NCBI GenBank assembly: GCA_024180945.1
Contig: JAKSGN010000005.1
Coordinates: forward strand, 3,534,001-3,598,000
Length of the DNA stretch: 64,000 nucleotides
DNA from: Macrophomina tecta
Taxonomy: Eukaryota; Ascomycota; Dothideomycetes; Botryosphaeriales; Botryosphaeriaceae
Direction of reading: 5' to 3'
Shown here in pieces: positions 1 through 10,600 of this stretch. Numbering within the stretch: position 1 is the stretch's first letter; the number at the start of each line of letters is the position of its first letter. Below the pieces are notes generated by a model. It made no database searches. It worked only from the letters and a program-made list of their open reading frames with translations, and was not told the DNA's origin. The position numbers were made by a program, and so were the translations under genes.

Positions 1-997
1 AACACTATTCAGTGGCTATACTGTGCATCCTGGCGTGTGGGTTGGTGCGGGGTCAGCATCTGGGCGTTGGCTTGGGGCATGGGGTGCAACATTCCCTCCG
101 TGACTACTGCCCGCGACGTCAGGGCCGCGGGCCAAGTAAAGAGGCGTAGGCTCGTTCGGGTTCGGATGCTGGCGTGCTTTCGGCCTGCCGACACTTGCGG
201 AATGAATCGGCGTCACATCGTATCAGAATGAGCCCGAAGGATCCTTCAGCCTGCCGACGGCGCGCTTGAACATGCTTTCTTCGTGAAGTTAGTATTAGTT
301 CGTGGTATGAGAAATAGTGGCGCGCGTTTACGAGACCAGGTGTTGGGGACCAGATCACGTCGCCACCGAAGGCCCGGAAATGGTGCGTTGCAGCGCCTGC
401 ACGCCACTGGTAGGGTGCAAGTCAATAATACACTGTGTGATCGTCCGAGCTGTAAAGGTGTGTGCATGGGACCTTGCAACGGCGACTGACAAGAGTCTCT
501 CGGTATTAATCGTGGCATGAGCGTAATTGGCTAGCATACTCTGGGCGGCGTCTTCGAATGATTCGGCAATGCTGTCGCAATGATTTATTGCTCTGGGCAT
601 CCGCTTCAAAGATGGCTTGTGGTACAAGCCGGGCGCTTCGAGCGTCGGATAGCTCACACAACAATGGCCTGGAAGTGTAGCGCGGCGTGACATGCAATCT
701 TCGTCGTTATGGCAGGTGGCTTTGCCGGCAGTTGTATGAAGGTCAGCGGAGGCTTTCCGTAGCTCGTTCGACACCTGCTAGCCCACGGTAAACAAGACTA
801 CCACACTGTAGCCGCTGAAGAGACCTCAGTTGTTCATCCAGGTAGCACGGCATCTGGGCCTCGCCAAGGTGCGGCGACCCCGCGCCAAGTGCCCATCGGC
901 TCCAGGGCTCTGGCTGGGGATCCGGCCGTGACCAGGCAGACGGCTCGGACAAAAAGCCGTTCTGGGAGGCCGGGCAAGTCTGAACGAGCGTTGGCGG
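1..997. other. Non-coding or unassigned left end
   Basis: Only short overlapping open frames occur here on both strands. None has recognisable protein motifs or a convincing splice pattern. No tRNA, repeat array or other structured element was seen. It may be the end of an intergenic region whose neighbour lies outside the window. Confidence 0.5.
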
Positions 998-1399
998 TCA
1001 GGCAGCTAGGAGGGCGCGAAGGCGGAGATCTTGGATCTCTCGGCGCCGCGCTTCGCCATGTGCGGCGCTAGTCTTGGTTCCCCACGGGGAACGTTGGGTG
1101 TCGGATGCGAGTTGCTCGTTTAGCTCGGTAGCTTCGGCGTCAGCTGGAGGTTGGTGACCTGAGGTTGGCTCGGCATGATCCGTGGCGGCATGGCTGTTGA
1201 GCTGGGCAGTGCTGCTGCGTGATTGCGAGTCCGATTTCTCCCTTGCTCTGGACCGTCGTCTCAACATCCTAGCGATCACGTCTGCTGCGAATGGACAGGC
1301 CGTCTTGGGCGCTTGTTGTGAGTCGATGAGGTCAAGTGTGCGCCGCTGATAGGCGTCGAAGTCATCACCCTTCTGCGCCGACCATTCCTTCTGCTGCAT
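998..1399 (-). CDS. Doubtful small hypothetical protein (133 aa)
   Basis: An uninterrupted 133-codon frame begins 117 bp downstream of the SAM50 stop, on the same strand. The product would be hydrophilic and rich in Ala, Arg, Gln and Ser, with a basic RRRSRAREK patch near the middle and no signal peptide or membrane segment. I recognise no domain. The close tandem position could mean an independent small gene, a 3' exon of something else, or chance open frame in GC-rich DNA. It is listed only because it is the longest frame in the left 1.5 kb. Confidence 0.2.
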   Translation of the reverse strand: MQQKEWSAQKGDDFDAYQRRTLDLIDSQQAPKTACPFAADVIARMLRRRSRAREKSDSQSRSSTAQLNSHAATDHAEPTSGHQPPADAEATELNEQLASDTQRSPWGTKTSAAHGEARRREIQDLRLRALLAA

Positions 1400-1515
1400 T
1401 CCTCAAATCGGGAGCAGACCCGCCCAGACTTACACGACTTTCGCGCAGACGTTCTCGTCTGTTAGGGAACTGAAATTGATCTTTGTTTCTTGCTTGATTC
1501 TACAGCCGTACGCTT

Positions 1516-3191
1516 CTACATGAATTCAATGCCCACACCAAAATGCACTCCCTTACGTCCTTGCTCACCCTTCCGAAGGACAAGCGGCAACGAGAAGTTG
1601 ACTTCAAATCGTGCGACGGGGTGGGCGTATACAAGTCCAATGCCAGCGGCAGCGCTGGGAAGCCCATTCCTTAGCTCCTGCAGCGTTGCCTTCAAGCTCT
1701 CTGCTGCATCTGCATTGCCCTCACTGTCTTTTCTCTCCTTCAGCGCAAGGAGACGGCCAGCGTTGACGAAAGCTTGTAGGCGGAGTGGCGTCTCAGCGCC
1801 AACACGCGGAAGCGGCAGCGTAAGGCTTGCACTACCCGCGGCAAAGACATCACCGCCAACGGCATCCGGACCGTCACGGGGACCGAGTCCTGCAAGCCGG
1901 AAGCCCCGGACATCGGTAGGCCCTCCCAATTGGAAGCGATCGTTGATCCGCGAAGGAGTCGGCTTGCCGCTACCGTCGGACAATGGGTGAAGCAGGCCGG
2001 CACGGAAGCTAGTAGTGAGCGCAACACCGGGAATAGGCGGGAAGGGAAGGGCGGCTTGCGATTCCAGTTCAAGTTTGCCGAAGCCGACATCGCCTTTGAG
2101 TGGGCCACCGGCGAGCTCGGCAACGGTCTTAAGCAAGTATCCACGAGAGGGGAGGAGTGGAAAGTCACGGCGGTCGAGAGTGTAGGTGTGGGAGACGCTG
2201 GACTTGAATGAATCCCCAGCGTCAGCGCGGACGGTCGGGGAGGCGGTTGCGGCGAGACCTGTGATTTGCCTCCAGAAGCCAGAGTATGCGAGCTCATGAC
2301 GGTGGCCGCCAGAAGACTGCCATTTGAGCTTGGTAGACCCACCCCTAAGAACTTCCTCGTGGCTGGCCCAGCTCTTCAGTGTCGAACTGGCCAGGCCACC
2401 AATCTCCCAGCGAAGATCGGGATTGCTAAGGATGGGAGTATCGAAATAAGCAGAGTAGGCAGAGCGCGTGCGCGTCCCAGCCGAAGCGTGAGCACTTAGG
2501 GACTCAGCACCGCCGAAGAGGTTGCGCAATTGAACGCTCGCATAGGCGGATCCTTCAGCGGAACCGGCTTCGGTTCCCGTCTTGATGGTATAGCGCGAGC
2601 GTTCGCGGGCGTGCAAATAGACGTCGATATCGGTGGAAGCAGTGCTGGGATCCGACTTGTCGGGCTTGTCAATGTAGACGGAGATGGGTGCCTTGAAGAT
2701 GTCTAGTCGGTATCAGCGAGCAGTCGCGGCGTAGCAAGGCGCAAGAGACAGACCGAACTTCTCAAGCTTTTTCACAGCGCCGCCGATATCCGTAAGAGCA
2801 TCTTCCAGAGTGTATGAAGCTTCGCGATTGGCGCTTAGTAGGGGGCTGAAGACGCGCTCGAGGAAGGCATGGCGGGTGTGTTTTGCGTGCAGGACGCGGA
2901 CAGACGAAATGGTCACGGGCAGCGTGAAGTTGCTGCCGACCTGGGAGGATAAGCGCAAGCAATGGGGGCATGGAGATGGCGGAGAGCTTACGAGGTCTGC
3001 CTGGCGAGCCACTGCCCTGTAGTACTGGGCGGCTATGCGCTCATTGATCTCGTCCTGCCGGCGCTGAAGCTCAGCCGGGTCGACTTTTTGCTTCAGCTTC
3101 TCGAACACCTGCGAGCTTGGTTAGGGAGCGCGACGGAGCAGCGCAAAGCCAGACGGCAAATACGCACATGGTCGTCCTGTGGCGACGCCAT
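1516..3191 (-). CDS. SAM50: SAM50/TOB55 beta-barrel assembly core of the outer mitochondrial membrane
   Basis: Omp85-family central subunit of the sorting and assembly machinery, which inserts beta-barrel proteins (porin, Tom40) into the outer mitochondrial membrane. Four exons are proposed: 3191-3168, 3108-2992, 2940-2754 and 2702-1516. The introns are 59, 51 and 51 bp; the second is in frame and would be missed by simple ORF calling. The predicted protein has 504 aa, normal for the family. The short N-terminal segment (about 110 aa, with FEKLKQKVDP and TLPVTISSVRVLHA) fits the single POTRA region. From about residue 140 (ARERSRYTIKTGTEAG) the bacterial-surface-antigen barrel runs to the C-terminus, which ends in alternating aromatic/hydrophobic strands (FGVGIEFM). 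The barrel contains the conserved loop-6-like DRFQLGGPTDVRGF. The third donor is GTCTGT, weaker than usual. The gene is head to head with UBC6. Confidence 0.95.
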
Positions 3192-3752
3192 TGGGCTCGC
3201 AGCTGCAGTGCAGTGGGGAAATGGACGGTGGTGTGATGCGGGCGAGGATGGTGGTGACGCTGAGGGCAGCAGTGCGGCAGCTCGCGCGCCGACTTGGCGC
3301 TCGGGCGGCGACCGGGCTAGCGGCTGCGGTGACCTGCGAGGACGCCCGCGAGGGCAATTATGGCGTCTGTCAAGTCAAGGAGACTACGTTTCTGGATGCC
3401 GTCAGCTTGGATGAGCCGCTCGACACCGCACGCCAGCCATCTAGTTGCACCAGAGACGCTGCGTTTTTGGCCTTGGTTAGGGCGGCGAGTAGCCGTCGGC
3501 TTGGCGCTCGGGTCGGCGACTTGCTCATTCATCATCCGCTCCGCCTCCGTCGCTCCCTCACCTATCCACCTCCATCTCGCCTGCTCTCCCAGAGCGACAT
3601 CCGCCCTCCCCTCCGCCTATCCTCCCGACCACCGCCACACCGCGCTTTCCTCCACCCAGCCCCGCTCTCTGTCCCATCCGCATACTTTTACCCCACCAAC
3701 GCATTGCGCAGAAGGCCATCCGCCCACCGCCTCTCCCGTCACTGCACCCGCC
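3192..3752. promoter_or_regulatory. Divergent promoter between SAM50 and UBC6
   Basis: These 561 bp separate the two start codons. The UBC6-proximal 200 bp are strongly pyrimidine-rich on the + strand (CCTC/CTCC/CACC tracts), typical of filamentous-ascomycete leaders. An open frame runs into UBC6 from 3360 but is low complexity and does not extend the conserved protein. No individual factor site was identified. Confidence 0.6.
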
Positions 3753-4574
3753 ATGGCCACCCCTCAGGCAACAAAGCGCTTGACGCGCGAATACAAGACC
3801 ATCTCGCAGAATCCTCCGCCCTACATCGTCGCTCACCCCTCCGAGAACAACATTCTTGAATGGCACTACATTCTCACCGGCCCGCCCGGCACCCCGTACG
3901 ACGGCGGTCAGTACTGGGGTACCCTCATGTTTCCGCCCGACTATCCTTTTGCGCCGCCCGCCATTCGCATGCACACTCCCTCCGGCCGCTTCCAGCCCTC
4001 GAGCCGACTCTGCCTTAGCATCTCCGACTTCCACCCCAAAAGCTTCAATCCGGCCTGGGAGGTCAGCACCATCTTGATCGGCCTGATGAGTTTCATGACG
4101 AGCGAGGAGATGACCACCGGCAGCGTGCGGGCCTCTGACGCAGAGCGCCGCCTGTTTGCTAGCCGCTCACGCTGGTGGAACTCCACTGGCGGCGGTTCGA
4201 ATGCCGCTTCTACTCGTCCGCGGTCTGGCGGTGCCGGCGCTATCAAGGCGGGAGACGGTGGTGCCAAGTTCCGCCAGGAATGGCCTGAACTTGATGCCGA
4301 GAACTGGCGCTGGATCAAGGACAACAAGATTGATCCGGCCACTGGTATGCCTCAGGCTCAGCAGGCTGACGGCCATGGACCGTGCGCTCCTGAGGCTGCT
4401 GCATTGCGGAGACGCCCCGTCGGCAGCGGCAGCTTGGGTGCCGTGGTCGAGGGCGGTCAGGTAGCGAGAGACGCTGGTCAGGGCTGGCTGAGTCGCAACA
4501 AGTACCTTATCGGCGCCGTTTTCTTATTTGGCTACGTCCTCGTCACCCGTGTCCTTGGTGTCGAGACGACTTGA
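3753..4574 (+). CDS. UBC6: ER-anchored ubiquitin-conjugating enzyme E2 (Ubc6/UBE2J type)
   Basis: Tail-anchored E2 of the endoplasmic reticulum that works in ER-associated degradation with Doa10-type ligases. It is a single exon of 273 aa. The UBC fold spans about residues 5-155, with the landmarks TGPPGTPYDGGQYWG and FPPDYPFAPPAIRM. The active-site cysteine is C87 in SSRLCLSISDFHP, the same position as in yeast Ubc6. As in other Ubc6/UBE2J enzymes the canonical HPN tripeptide is absent. A Gly/Ala/Ser-rich linker follows, then a single C-terminal membrane helix (about residues 249-267, LIGAVFLFGYVLV) leaving only a few lumenal residues. The start was chosen at the ATG in context CGCCATGG, where similarity to the family begins, rather than at the upstream in-frame codons. 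Confidence 0.96.
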   Translation: MATPQATKRLTREYKTISQNPPPYIVAHPSENNILEWHYILTGPPGTPYDGGQYWGTLMFPPDYPFAPPAIRMHTPSGRFQPSSRLCLSISDFHPKSFNPAWEVSTILIGLMSFMTSEEMTTGSVRASDAERRLFASRSRWWNSTGGGSNAASTRPRSGGAGAIKAGDGGAKFRQEWPELDAENWRWIKDNKIDPATGMPQAQQADGHGPCAPEAAALRRRPVGSGSLGAVVEGGQVARDAGQGWLSRNKYLIGAVFLFGYVLVTRVLGVETT

Positions 4575-5295
4575 ACAAAGGACGGATGCGCCATCTGGCT
4601 GTGATAATACACTGATTTCGAAGCGGGTATGGCGTTTGGGACTAATCGGATGATATCTGGCTTGGGGGCGTATTGGTTTACTGTAGCCTTTCTGTCGTCT
4701 CTTCTCACGCGCATGCTATAAGCAACCGGCGTTCACTGTTACTGCTTCAGCTATAATTCCGCTTGACCAGTCCGCCTGAGGTAGCCACACTTGGCTTTGG
4801 GCTGGCAAGAACACGCTCGCCGGATCCCGGTCTTCTTTGTGGATCTGCGCGTTGATGCTGGCTCGTCTTTAATGGCCTATAGAACATCATTCTAGAGAGG
4901 AGAATAAGAAAAGCTTCACACTATTCGCGTCTCACATCTTACCTGCCCATGTGGATATTATATCTTTATCTACCATCATTTGCCCAACAATGCTTCGATG
5001 TCTGGTTTGGATCGGTCTGACCAGACACAGCGGACTTGCAAACATCACCAGGCCATGGAGGCCTTGACAAGAATATCGACCGCGCAAAGATCACGAATTG
5101 GCTAGTGGTGCCGATCTGCTTGATATTCCTTCACATCTCCAGAACGGGTCCCTGACCCGCGCCTACCGCGGTGCTCCAACGTGTGGTGAGTCGTACGCAC
5201 ACGGAAAGTGCCTAGCTCTAGAGTGCTTTGGGTCTTGACGCCTTACATTGGAAACAGAAAATAAACCAAAACAGCCAGATCCTTATCCATCCTTC
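4575..5295. other. UBC6 3' flank / tRNA upstream region
   Basis: No convincing coding sequence. It holds the UBC6 3' UTR and the upstream flank of the tRNA-Ala. Some 5'-flank sequence may form a Pol II leader if the odd tRNA intron at 5305-5360 is real, but no TATA box was confidently recognised. Confidence 0.5.
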
Positions 5296-5436
5296 GGGCG
5301 TATAGTAAGTTTGACTACAGATCCTCTCTCCCACAATTCGTTACTGACAGTCTTCACTAGGCTCAGTGGTAGAGCGCCCGCTTTGCAGATCCTTCTCGAA
5401 TGCGGGAGGTCTAGGGTTCGATCCCCTATTCGTCCA
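5296..5436 (+). tRNA. tRNA-Ala(UGC) with two introns, one spliceosomal-like
   Basis: The mature RNA is 72 nt, assembled from 5296-5304, 5361-5387 and 5401-5436. The D stem is GCTC/GAGC, the anticodon stem CCCGC/GCGGG with loop TTTGCAT (anticodon TGC, 5384-5386), the T stem TAGGG/CCCTA with loop TTCGATC. The acceptor is GGGCGTA/TTCGTCC, with the alanine identity pair G3:U70 and one T6:T67 mismatch; the discriminator is A. The B box GGTTCGATCCC is intact. A 13-nt intron sits at the usual 37/38 position (5388-5400). A second 56-bp insertion (5305-5360) separates nt 1-9 from nt 10 onward. It begins GTAAGT, has ACTGAC at 5343-5348 and ends CACTAG, which is the pattern of a GT-AG intron. The 3' two-thirds is certain. 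That 5296-5304 is the true 5' end is inference, but the length, pairing and splice signals all agree. Confidence 0.8.
5305..5360 (+). other. GT-AG type intron inside tRNA-Ala between nt 9 and 10
   Basis: This 56-bp element interrupts the tRNA exactly at the boundary between position 9 and the D stem. It carries a perfect fungal donor (GTAAGT), a consensus branch site (ACTGAC, branch A at 5347) 13 nt before the acceptor AG, and a pyrimidine-rich segment in its middle. Length and signals match the protein-gene introns in this window (47-70 bp). A bulge-helix-bulge motif typical of endonuclease-excised tRNA introns was not evident at this junction by eye. Confidence 0.65.
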
Positions 5437-5437
5437 C

Positions 5438-5443
5438 TTTTTT
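5438..5443 (+). terminator. Pol III terminator (T6) of tRNA-Ala(UGC)
   Basis: A run of six T residues starts two bases after the tRNA discriminator, the expected RNA polymerase III stop. Confidence 0.75.
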
Positions 5444-5444
5444 G

Positions 5445-6621
5445 CTTTGGCGATTGAATTTACGTTCGTTTATGGATTTTGCAAACTCATGAGTTTCTTT
5501 TTCGCACAGGTGCCCAGAAGTGGGGACCTCGGCTAGCGAGAAAACAATCAATTGAAGTTGACGAAGCCATCATAAAAATGTAGATGAAACCATCCGCGTA
5601 CATACATAGCATGGGCAAACCTGTCCGGAGCATCATTTACCACAAAACTTGAGACGTCGGTGTATGATGCTCCATTCGGCCGGTCTCGAAGGAAAGCCGC
5701 ACGATCCAGCCCATGAACACAGCACTCGGTGCCACGAGAAATTCACGGATGCTTTCGCGGTTACAAAACAAGTTCACTAGAGGAGTGAACGAGACTTCCA
5801 CTAGTGCAATCGAGCTAGATTGCTCCTGCCGTGTGCAATGATCGCTTTTCTCGAATACGATGTATTGACAATAGTCATGTCGTTACTACCCAGAGAGTTG
5901 AAGTAGTCATACAGATGCCGATGTCATGATATGTTTCGAGCTTTTGCATCTGGACGAGTGCTTCAACTCTCCGGACACAATTGATGTTATGGGCGAATGA
6001 TTACTGCCCACTCATTCCCACAGCAGAATTATTAGAGCATCGGTCTTTTGCCCATCTATCCCCTTGCTTTACGCGGAGCCGTGAACCTGTGAGAAATATT
6101 GCACAAGACTTTGATGTTACCCTAAGGTCTATTATAGACCTCGTGTTTGTTACCTGGTGTTTGCTTCCTATTGTGTGACTTCTCTCTGAGTCGCTACTGA
6201 TTGTTTTGGTAAGAGCTGTTGTGGCGTTCAATGACGTGGGACCTTGGCTGTATATGACGAGTACTACTATATTCGAAGATATTGTTGGCCCAAAGGAACG
6301 GTTACGCGCTCCCGTATTGGAGCGTCGAACTGCCAAGGATTCATTAATTGTTGGGATTCTGATCTTCTACTTGCTCCCTGTGTTTATCTTCACTGACTTA
6401 CCCCCCTCCCTTGCATATCTCTTCCTCAAAGCTTTGTGCGGGCAACGCGCTTCCAAGTCACTTACTGGATCCGTTGGGATGGTCTGGCTTGCAAATGGAT
6501 TGGAACGCCCCTGAAACCTATGTACAGCAGATGCTGCTGAGAAGAGACTGTAAGCCTCTCTAGACCTTGATTAATTTCACATGCCCCTCCACTACACTTT
6601 TCATTTGAAGCTGCTGTCTGT
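5445..6621. other. Intergenic region, tRNA-Ala to NUXM
   Basis: Comparatively AT-rich, with only short frames lacking motifs on either strand. It includes the 3' UTR of NUXM. A perfect 7-bp inverted repeat GTTCACT/AGTGAAC with a 5-nt loop lies near 5770-5790. I see nothing else to annotate. Confidence 0.5.
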
Positions 6622-7403
6622 TTATTTGCCCTCCGCGGCCAGCTCACGCTCTGCCTGCTGGTAATACTTGGCGGTATCCACGCCATGCTGAACATCGTTA
6701 GACTACGCTTTCTTGGGAGTAACTCATGAGCACTGACCTGGTTATGGTTGGCGAAGTTGAACCACGGGAGCAGGTGGTTGAAGACGGCGCTGTATCTCGA
6801 GTTTCTGGCGGCAACGCCCTGAAGGTGCTCCGACATCTTGGATTCGCCATACAGAGGCTTGCCAGCCTTGACCTTATCAACCATTTCCCTCATATCTAGC
6901 TCAATCTCCCGCCTGTTCTCGGTAACACCGTAGAAACGATCTACAGGATTGTATCAGTAGCTGGATGTGGCACTGTCGAGGCACGGGGGCAGTACAGATG
7001 GAGCGGTTGTAGAAGGTCAGGAAGCCGGCGACGGCACCGACACCAGCAGTCAGGCGCACGATGGGAGGAAAGCCACCGCGGCCGACATACGAGGGCGCGA
7101 CGCGCTCCCAGAGCAGGAGCAGGGCGGGGCCGGCAGCAGCGGTAGCGGCACCGGCAACGTAGTCGGAGGGGCGGGCATAGGAGACGACTCTCTTGAAGTG
7201 GCTGCTGCTGTCAGCGGGGGCAATTGGGACGGAAGCGTGGCTGTGAGGGCCCGTACGGGTCGCTGTCAATGAGCTGGATAATATGTCAGTCGCTATTGGC
7301 CCATTGGACTGGCGTCGTCGAGGGAGGGTGCACGCACGGGGTAGTCGCCGTTGAGCTGCTTGGCGGGCACAACAGGCCGCGTCCGCACTTCGGGGTTCTC
7401 CAT
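6622..7403 (-). CDS. NUXM: Complex I 21 kDa-type accessory subunit (NUXM family)
   Basis: Fungal accessory subunit of mitochondrial NADH:ubiquinone oxidoreductase, in the inner membrane. Five exons: 7403-7338, 7273-7257 (only 17 nt), 7207-6996, 6940-6738 and 6687-6622. The introns of 64, 49, 55 and 50 bp all have GT-AG ends and consistent phases, giving 187 aa. The N-terminal NADH-UO-21kDa domain is seen as LIDSDP followed by HFKRVVSYARPSDY; a hydrophobic stretch (AATAAAGPALLLLWE) and a second (ing LTAGVGAVAGFLTFY) fit membrane segments. The C-terminal domain has EMVDKVKAGKPLYG and GVAARNSRYSAVFNHLLPWF, ending HGVDTAKYYQQAERELAAEGK. Family membership rests on remembered similarity to the Neurospora 21 kDa subunit. 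The gene is divergent from AQR. Confidence 0.92.
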
Positions 7404-7667
7404 TGTGGGCTGAGGATGGGGTTGGGGCTGCTATTCGGGCGTCGCAGCTGGGGAGCGGGCGTTGGTGGATGTCGGGTGAAGTTCGAGGATCGCCGGGGCG
7501 CCAAGGCCGCGGGCGCGAGCTGTCCGTCCGCTGCAAGGCAAAGAAAAGGTGACGGCGGGCTTGCTGCTCGACCCGCGCGCGTCTCTGACAGCTCCCTCCG
7601 CGCGCCGACCACTATGCCCGCCCAGCCCACGCCCGGCACCCCGCTGCGCTGAACACGCCAAAACACC
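7404..7667. promoter_or_regulatory. Divergent promoter between NUXM and AQR
   Basis: Only 264 bp separate the start codons of the respiratory subunit and the splicing helicase, so both core promoters and leaders must overlap or abut here. The segment is GC-rich; no TATA box was recognised. Confidence 0.6.
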
Positions 7668-10600
7668 ATGGCCACCATGGAGCTCGACACCCGGAGCCGC
7701 TCGCGCAATGGCTCCATCGTCCCCGTTGCCCACGCGCGCCCAACCGTCGCCGACCTGAATGGCGAGAACCACTATGCCCAGGTCGCGCGCAAGCACTGGC
7801 TGGACTGTTCCAAGCCGCCCAAGGTCCGCCCGCAGGTCGTCAAGGACGAGCTGTGGGACAGCTTGGAAAAGGACGATTTTCCCTATCCATCGCTGCTGAT
7901 CTTGGAGAATCTGCAGCTTCTGGAAAAGTACCTTTGGCCCGGCTACACCGACGACGCGTCCAACCACCATGTCCTGCTACTGGCCTTGCTAGTCAACGTC
8001 AAGCGCAGGGAGAATCTGGCTTCCTGGGGTACCTATCGAGCGCCTGGTTTCCCACAGTCCTCATGCTGATCGTGTGACAGAGCATTTCGCAACTAAGCCT
8101 TCCGAATTTTCCTCCTTCTTCCGCCGCATCCTCTCCATGGCCATCGACTCCTCTCTCTCCTCCAAAATCCGCACCCACCTGATTTCTTTCGTCATTGGAG
8201 CTTTCCAGTCCCTGGACAGTGGCCTCGTGCGCAAGGAATGTGCCCCATTGGTCTCAATCGCCATTTGGCAAAACTTACACAGTGAATCTGCGCGGGAGGA
8301 TAGGCTTGAGAAGAACGTTATGCTGCGCAAGGCATGGAGGTCGGCTGGGAAGAAGTACGACACCGGAGATGATGGAGTCAAGACCAAATTGCGCTTCGAG
8401 CGCGCATGGCTGTATACTCTCCTTCTGGATTTCCTGAACAGGATCTATGACACATCCCGAGCGCGGGATTCGGAGAACTTGCGATACTGCGAGCGCTTTG
8501 TCGAATTCATCACTGACCTAGAGAGTCAACTGCCTACCCGCCGTTACGTGAACACCCTTCTCCAGGACCTCAACCTTCTGCCGGCCATCCAACTCTCCCC
8601 GCTCTATGCCGATGAAGAGAACGGGCTTTTCCGAGATCTTTTCGTCCTCCTGAGGCATTTCGTATTCTTCCCCATAGATGACCAGGTCGGCCAGCAACAG
8701 TCACCTGTGGAATACCACCAGGCCCAATGTGCGAAACTGGCGAGGCTCCAAAGGACCGCAATCAAGCACTTCCCCTCGAAACTCACCCTCTTGGCACTCT
8801 CCAATTATGGCTCTCTAGCCCTACGGCCGGACCTCGAGGCTCACCTGGAAGCGTTAACAGTAGAGGAGCTGGTGGAGCTATGCAAGCTTATGGGTTTCCG
8901 GACGGAATACCCCAAGTCCTCGCTGGTCGTCCAGGACCGGGCTTTCTTCACGGAGCTGATTGTATCGGCGCATGAGGGGAAGCCGACTTTCCAAGATTCT
9001 GTCAGAGAAATGACCATTCTTCCCACGGAACGGACACTCTACGAGGCCACTTTCCTCCGCAACGAAAACTATGATGGATCAAGGCCATTAGCAATCCCAA
9101 AGTTGAATCTTCAGTATCTGACTCTTGGCGACTTCCTCTGGCGATCATTCATCTTGCACCGGTGTGAAGCCTTCTACGAGATCAGAAAGGATATGGAGGA
9201 TGTGATCAAACGTCTACAGCGGAAGAATGTTCGGGGAACTGTCCAGTTCAGCGGCAATTCCAGAATGGCTCTGCCAATTTCGAAGCCTGCCATCACCGAC
9301 GTAGCCCCGGCCAAGGTTGGTGAGACTTCCCCGTCTAAGGTACAGGCTGAAGTGATCTTGGATGTCAGTCGCCTGAACTGGAATGTTGTCAAGGAGTGGG
9401 AATCCTTACGCACTGATGATGTTGTATATCTCCTCTCAGTTGATCCTCCGGAAGACACCCGTGCCGTCAGGAACGGCGGCGCCCCACCATCTGGCGCCGA
9501 GAAGATTGGTCTGAAGTACCTGCGTTGTGCCGAGGTCGTGCAAGTCTTGGACGAGAATGGACGACAACTACGTGACAAGAATGACGAGCAAGGAGGCCAG
9601 GGACGCAAACCTCGCCAGCGCAGGATAATTCTCAAGATTGACGGCAAGATTTACCAGGAGGACATGGACCGCGTCGCCAAAGGATACCCCAATCCCTATG
9701 ACTCGATTAATTTGATTGTCCGTCGCCGTGGCCGGGAGAACAACTTCAAGCCAATTTTGGAGTCCATCAGACGGTTAACTCTCTCTGACCTCCCCGCACC
9801 GTCATGGCTCCAAGAAGTTTTCCTCGGTTACGGAGATCCCGCTGGTGCCACATATAAACGTCTAGCCAACAGACTGAAAAAGATTGATTTCCGCGATACG
9901 TTTCTTAATTGGGGTCATCTTGTTTCCAGTCTCGAGGGCAAGGCGGTGGAACCTGCTGACGATACGATGGGAAGTTTTGGTCCACCCTACGTCCTAGAGT
10001 TCCCTGAAGAGGATCCCCAGGAGGCGCCAGCGCGGCCTTCGAAGAAGCGCAGACGCACCAAGACAGAAGCGCCCGAACCTGCCCAAAACGGCCCCGAGGC
10101 TGTACGCGTATCAACATACAAGCCTCCCAACATGGGTCCATATCCGACCGATGCACCTAAGTTGAACTCTGTACCTTTCACCCCGGCGCAGACTGAAGCT
10201 ATCACTTCTGGCACTCAGCCAGGTCTCACAGTCATTGTCGGTCCACCAGGAACAGGGAAGACCGATGTCGCTACCCAGATCATCAACAACATCTATCATA
10301 ACTTCCCTCATCAAAGGACACTTCTTATTGCTCACAGTAACCAGGCGCTCAATCAGCTCTTCCAGAAGATTGTTGCCCTTGACATTGACGAGAGACATCT
10401 TCTTCGCCTTGGTCATGGTGAAGAAGAACTGGAAACGGAAGCGAGCTATAGCAAGCATGGTCGTGTGGAATCATTCCGTGAGATTGGCTCTCGTTACTTG
10501 GCTGAAGTGGACCGTCTCGCTGCCAATTTCAATGCTCCTGGTGCGCACGGTCAGTCTTGCGAAACTGCTGGTTATTTCAATTCCGTCTACGTCCAGCCTG

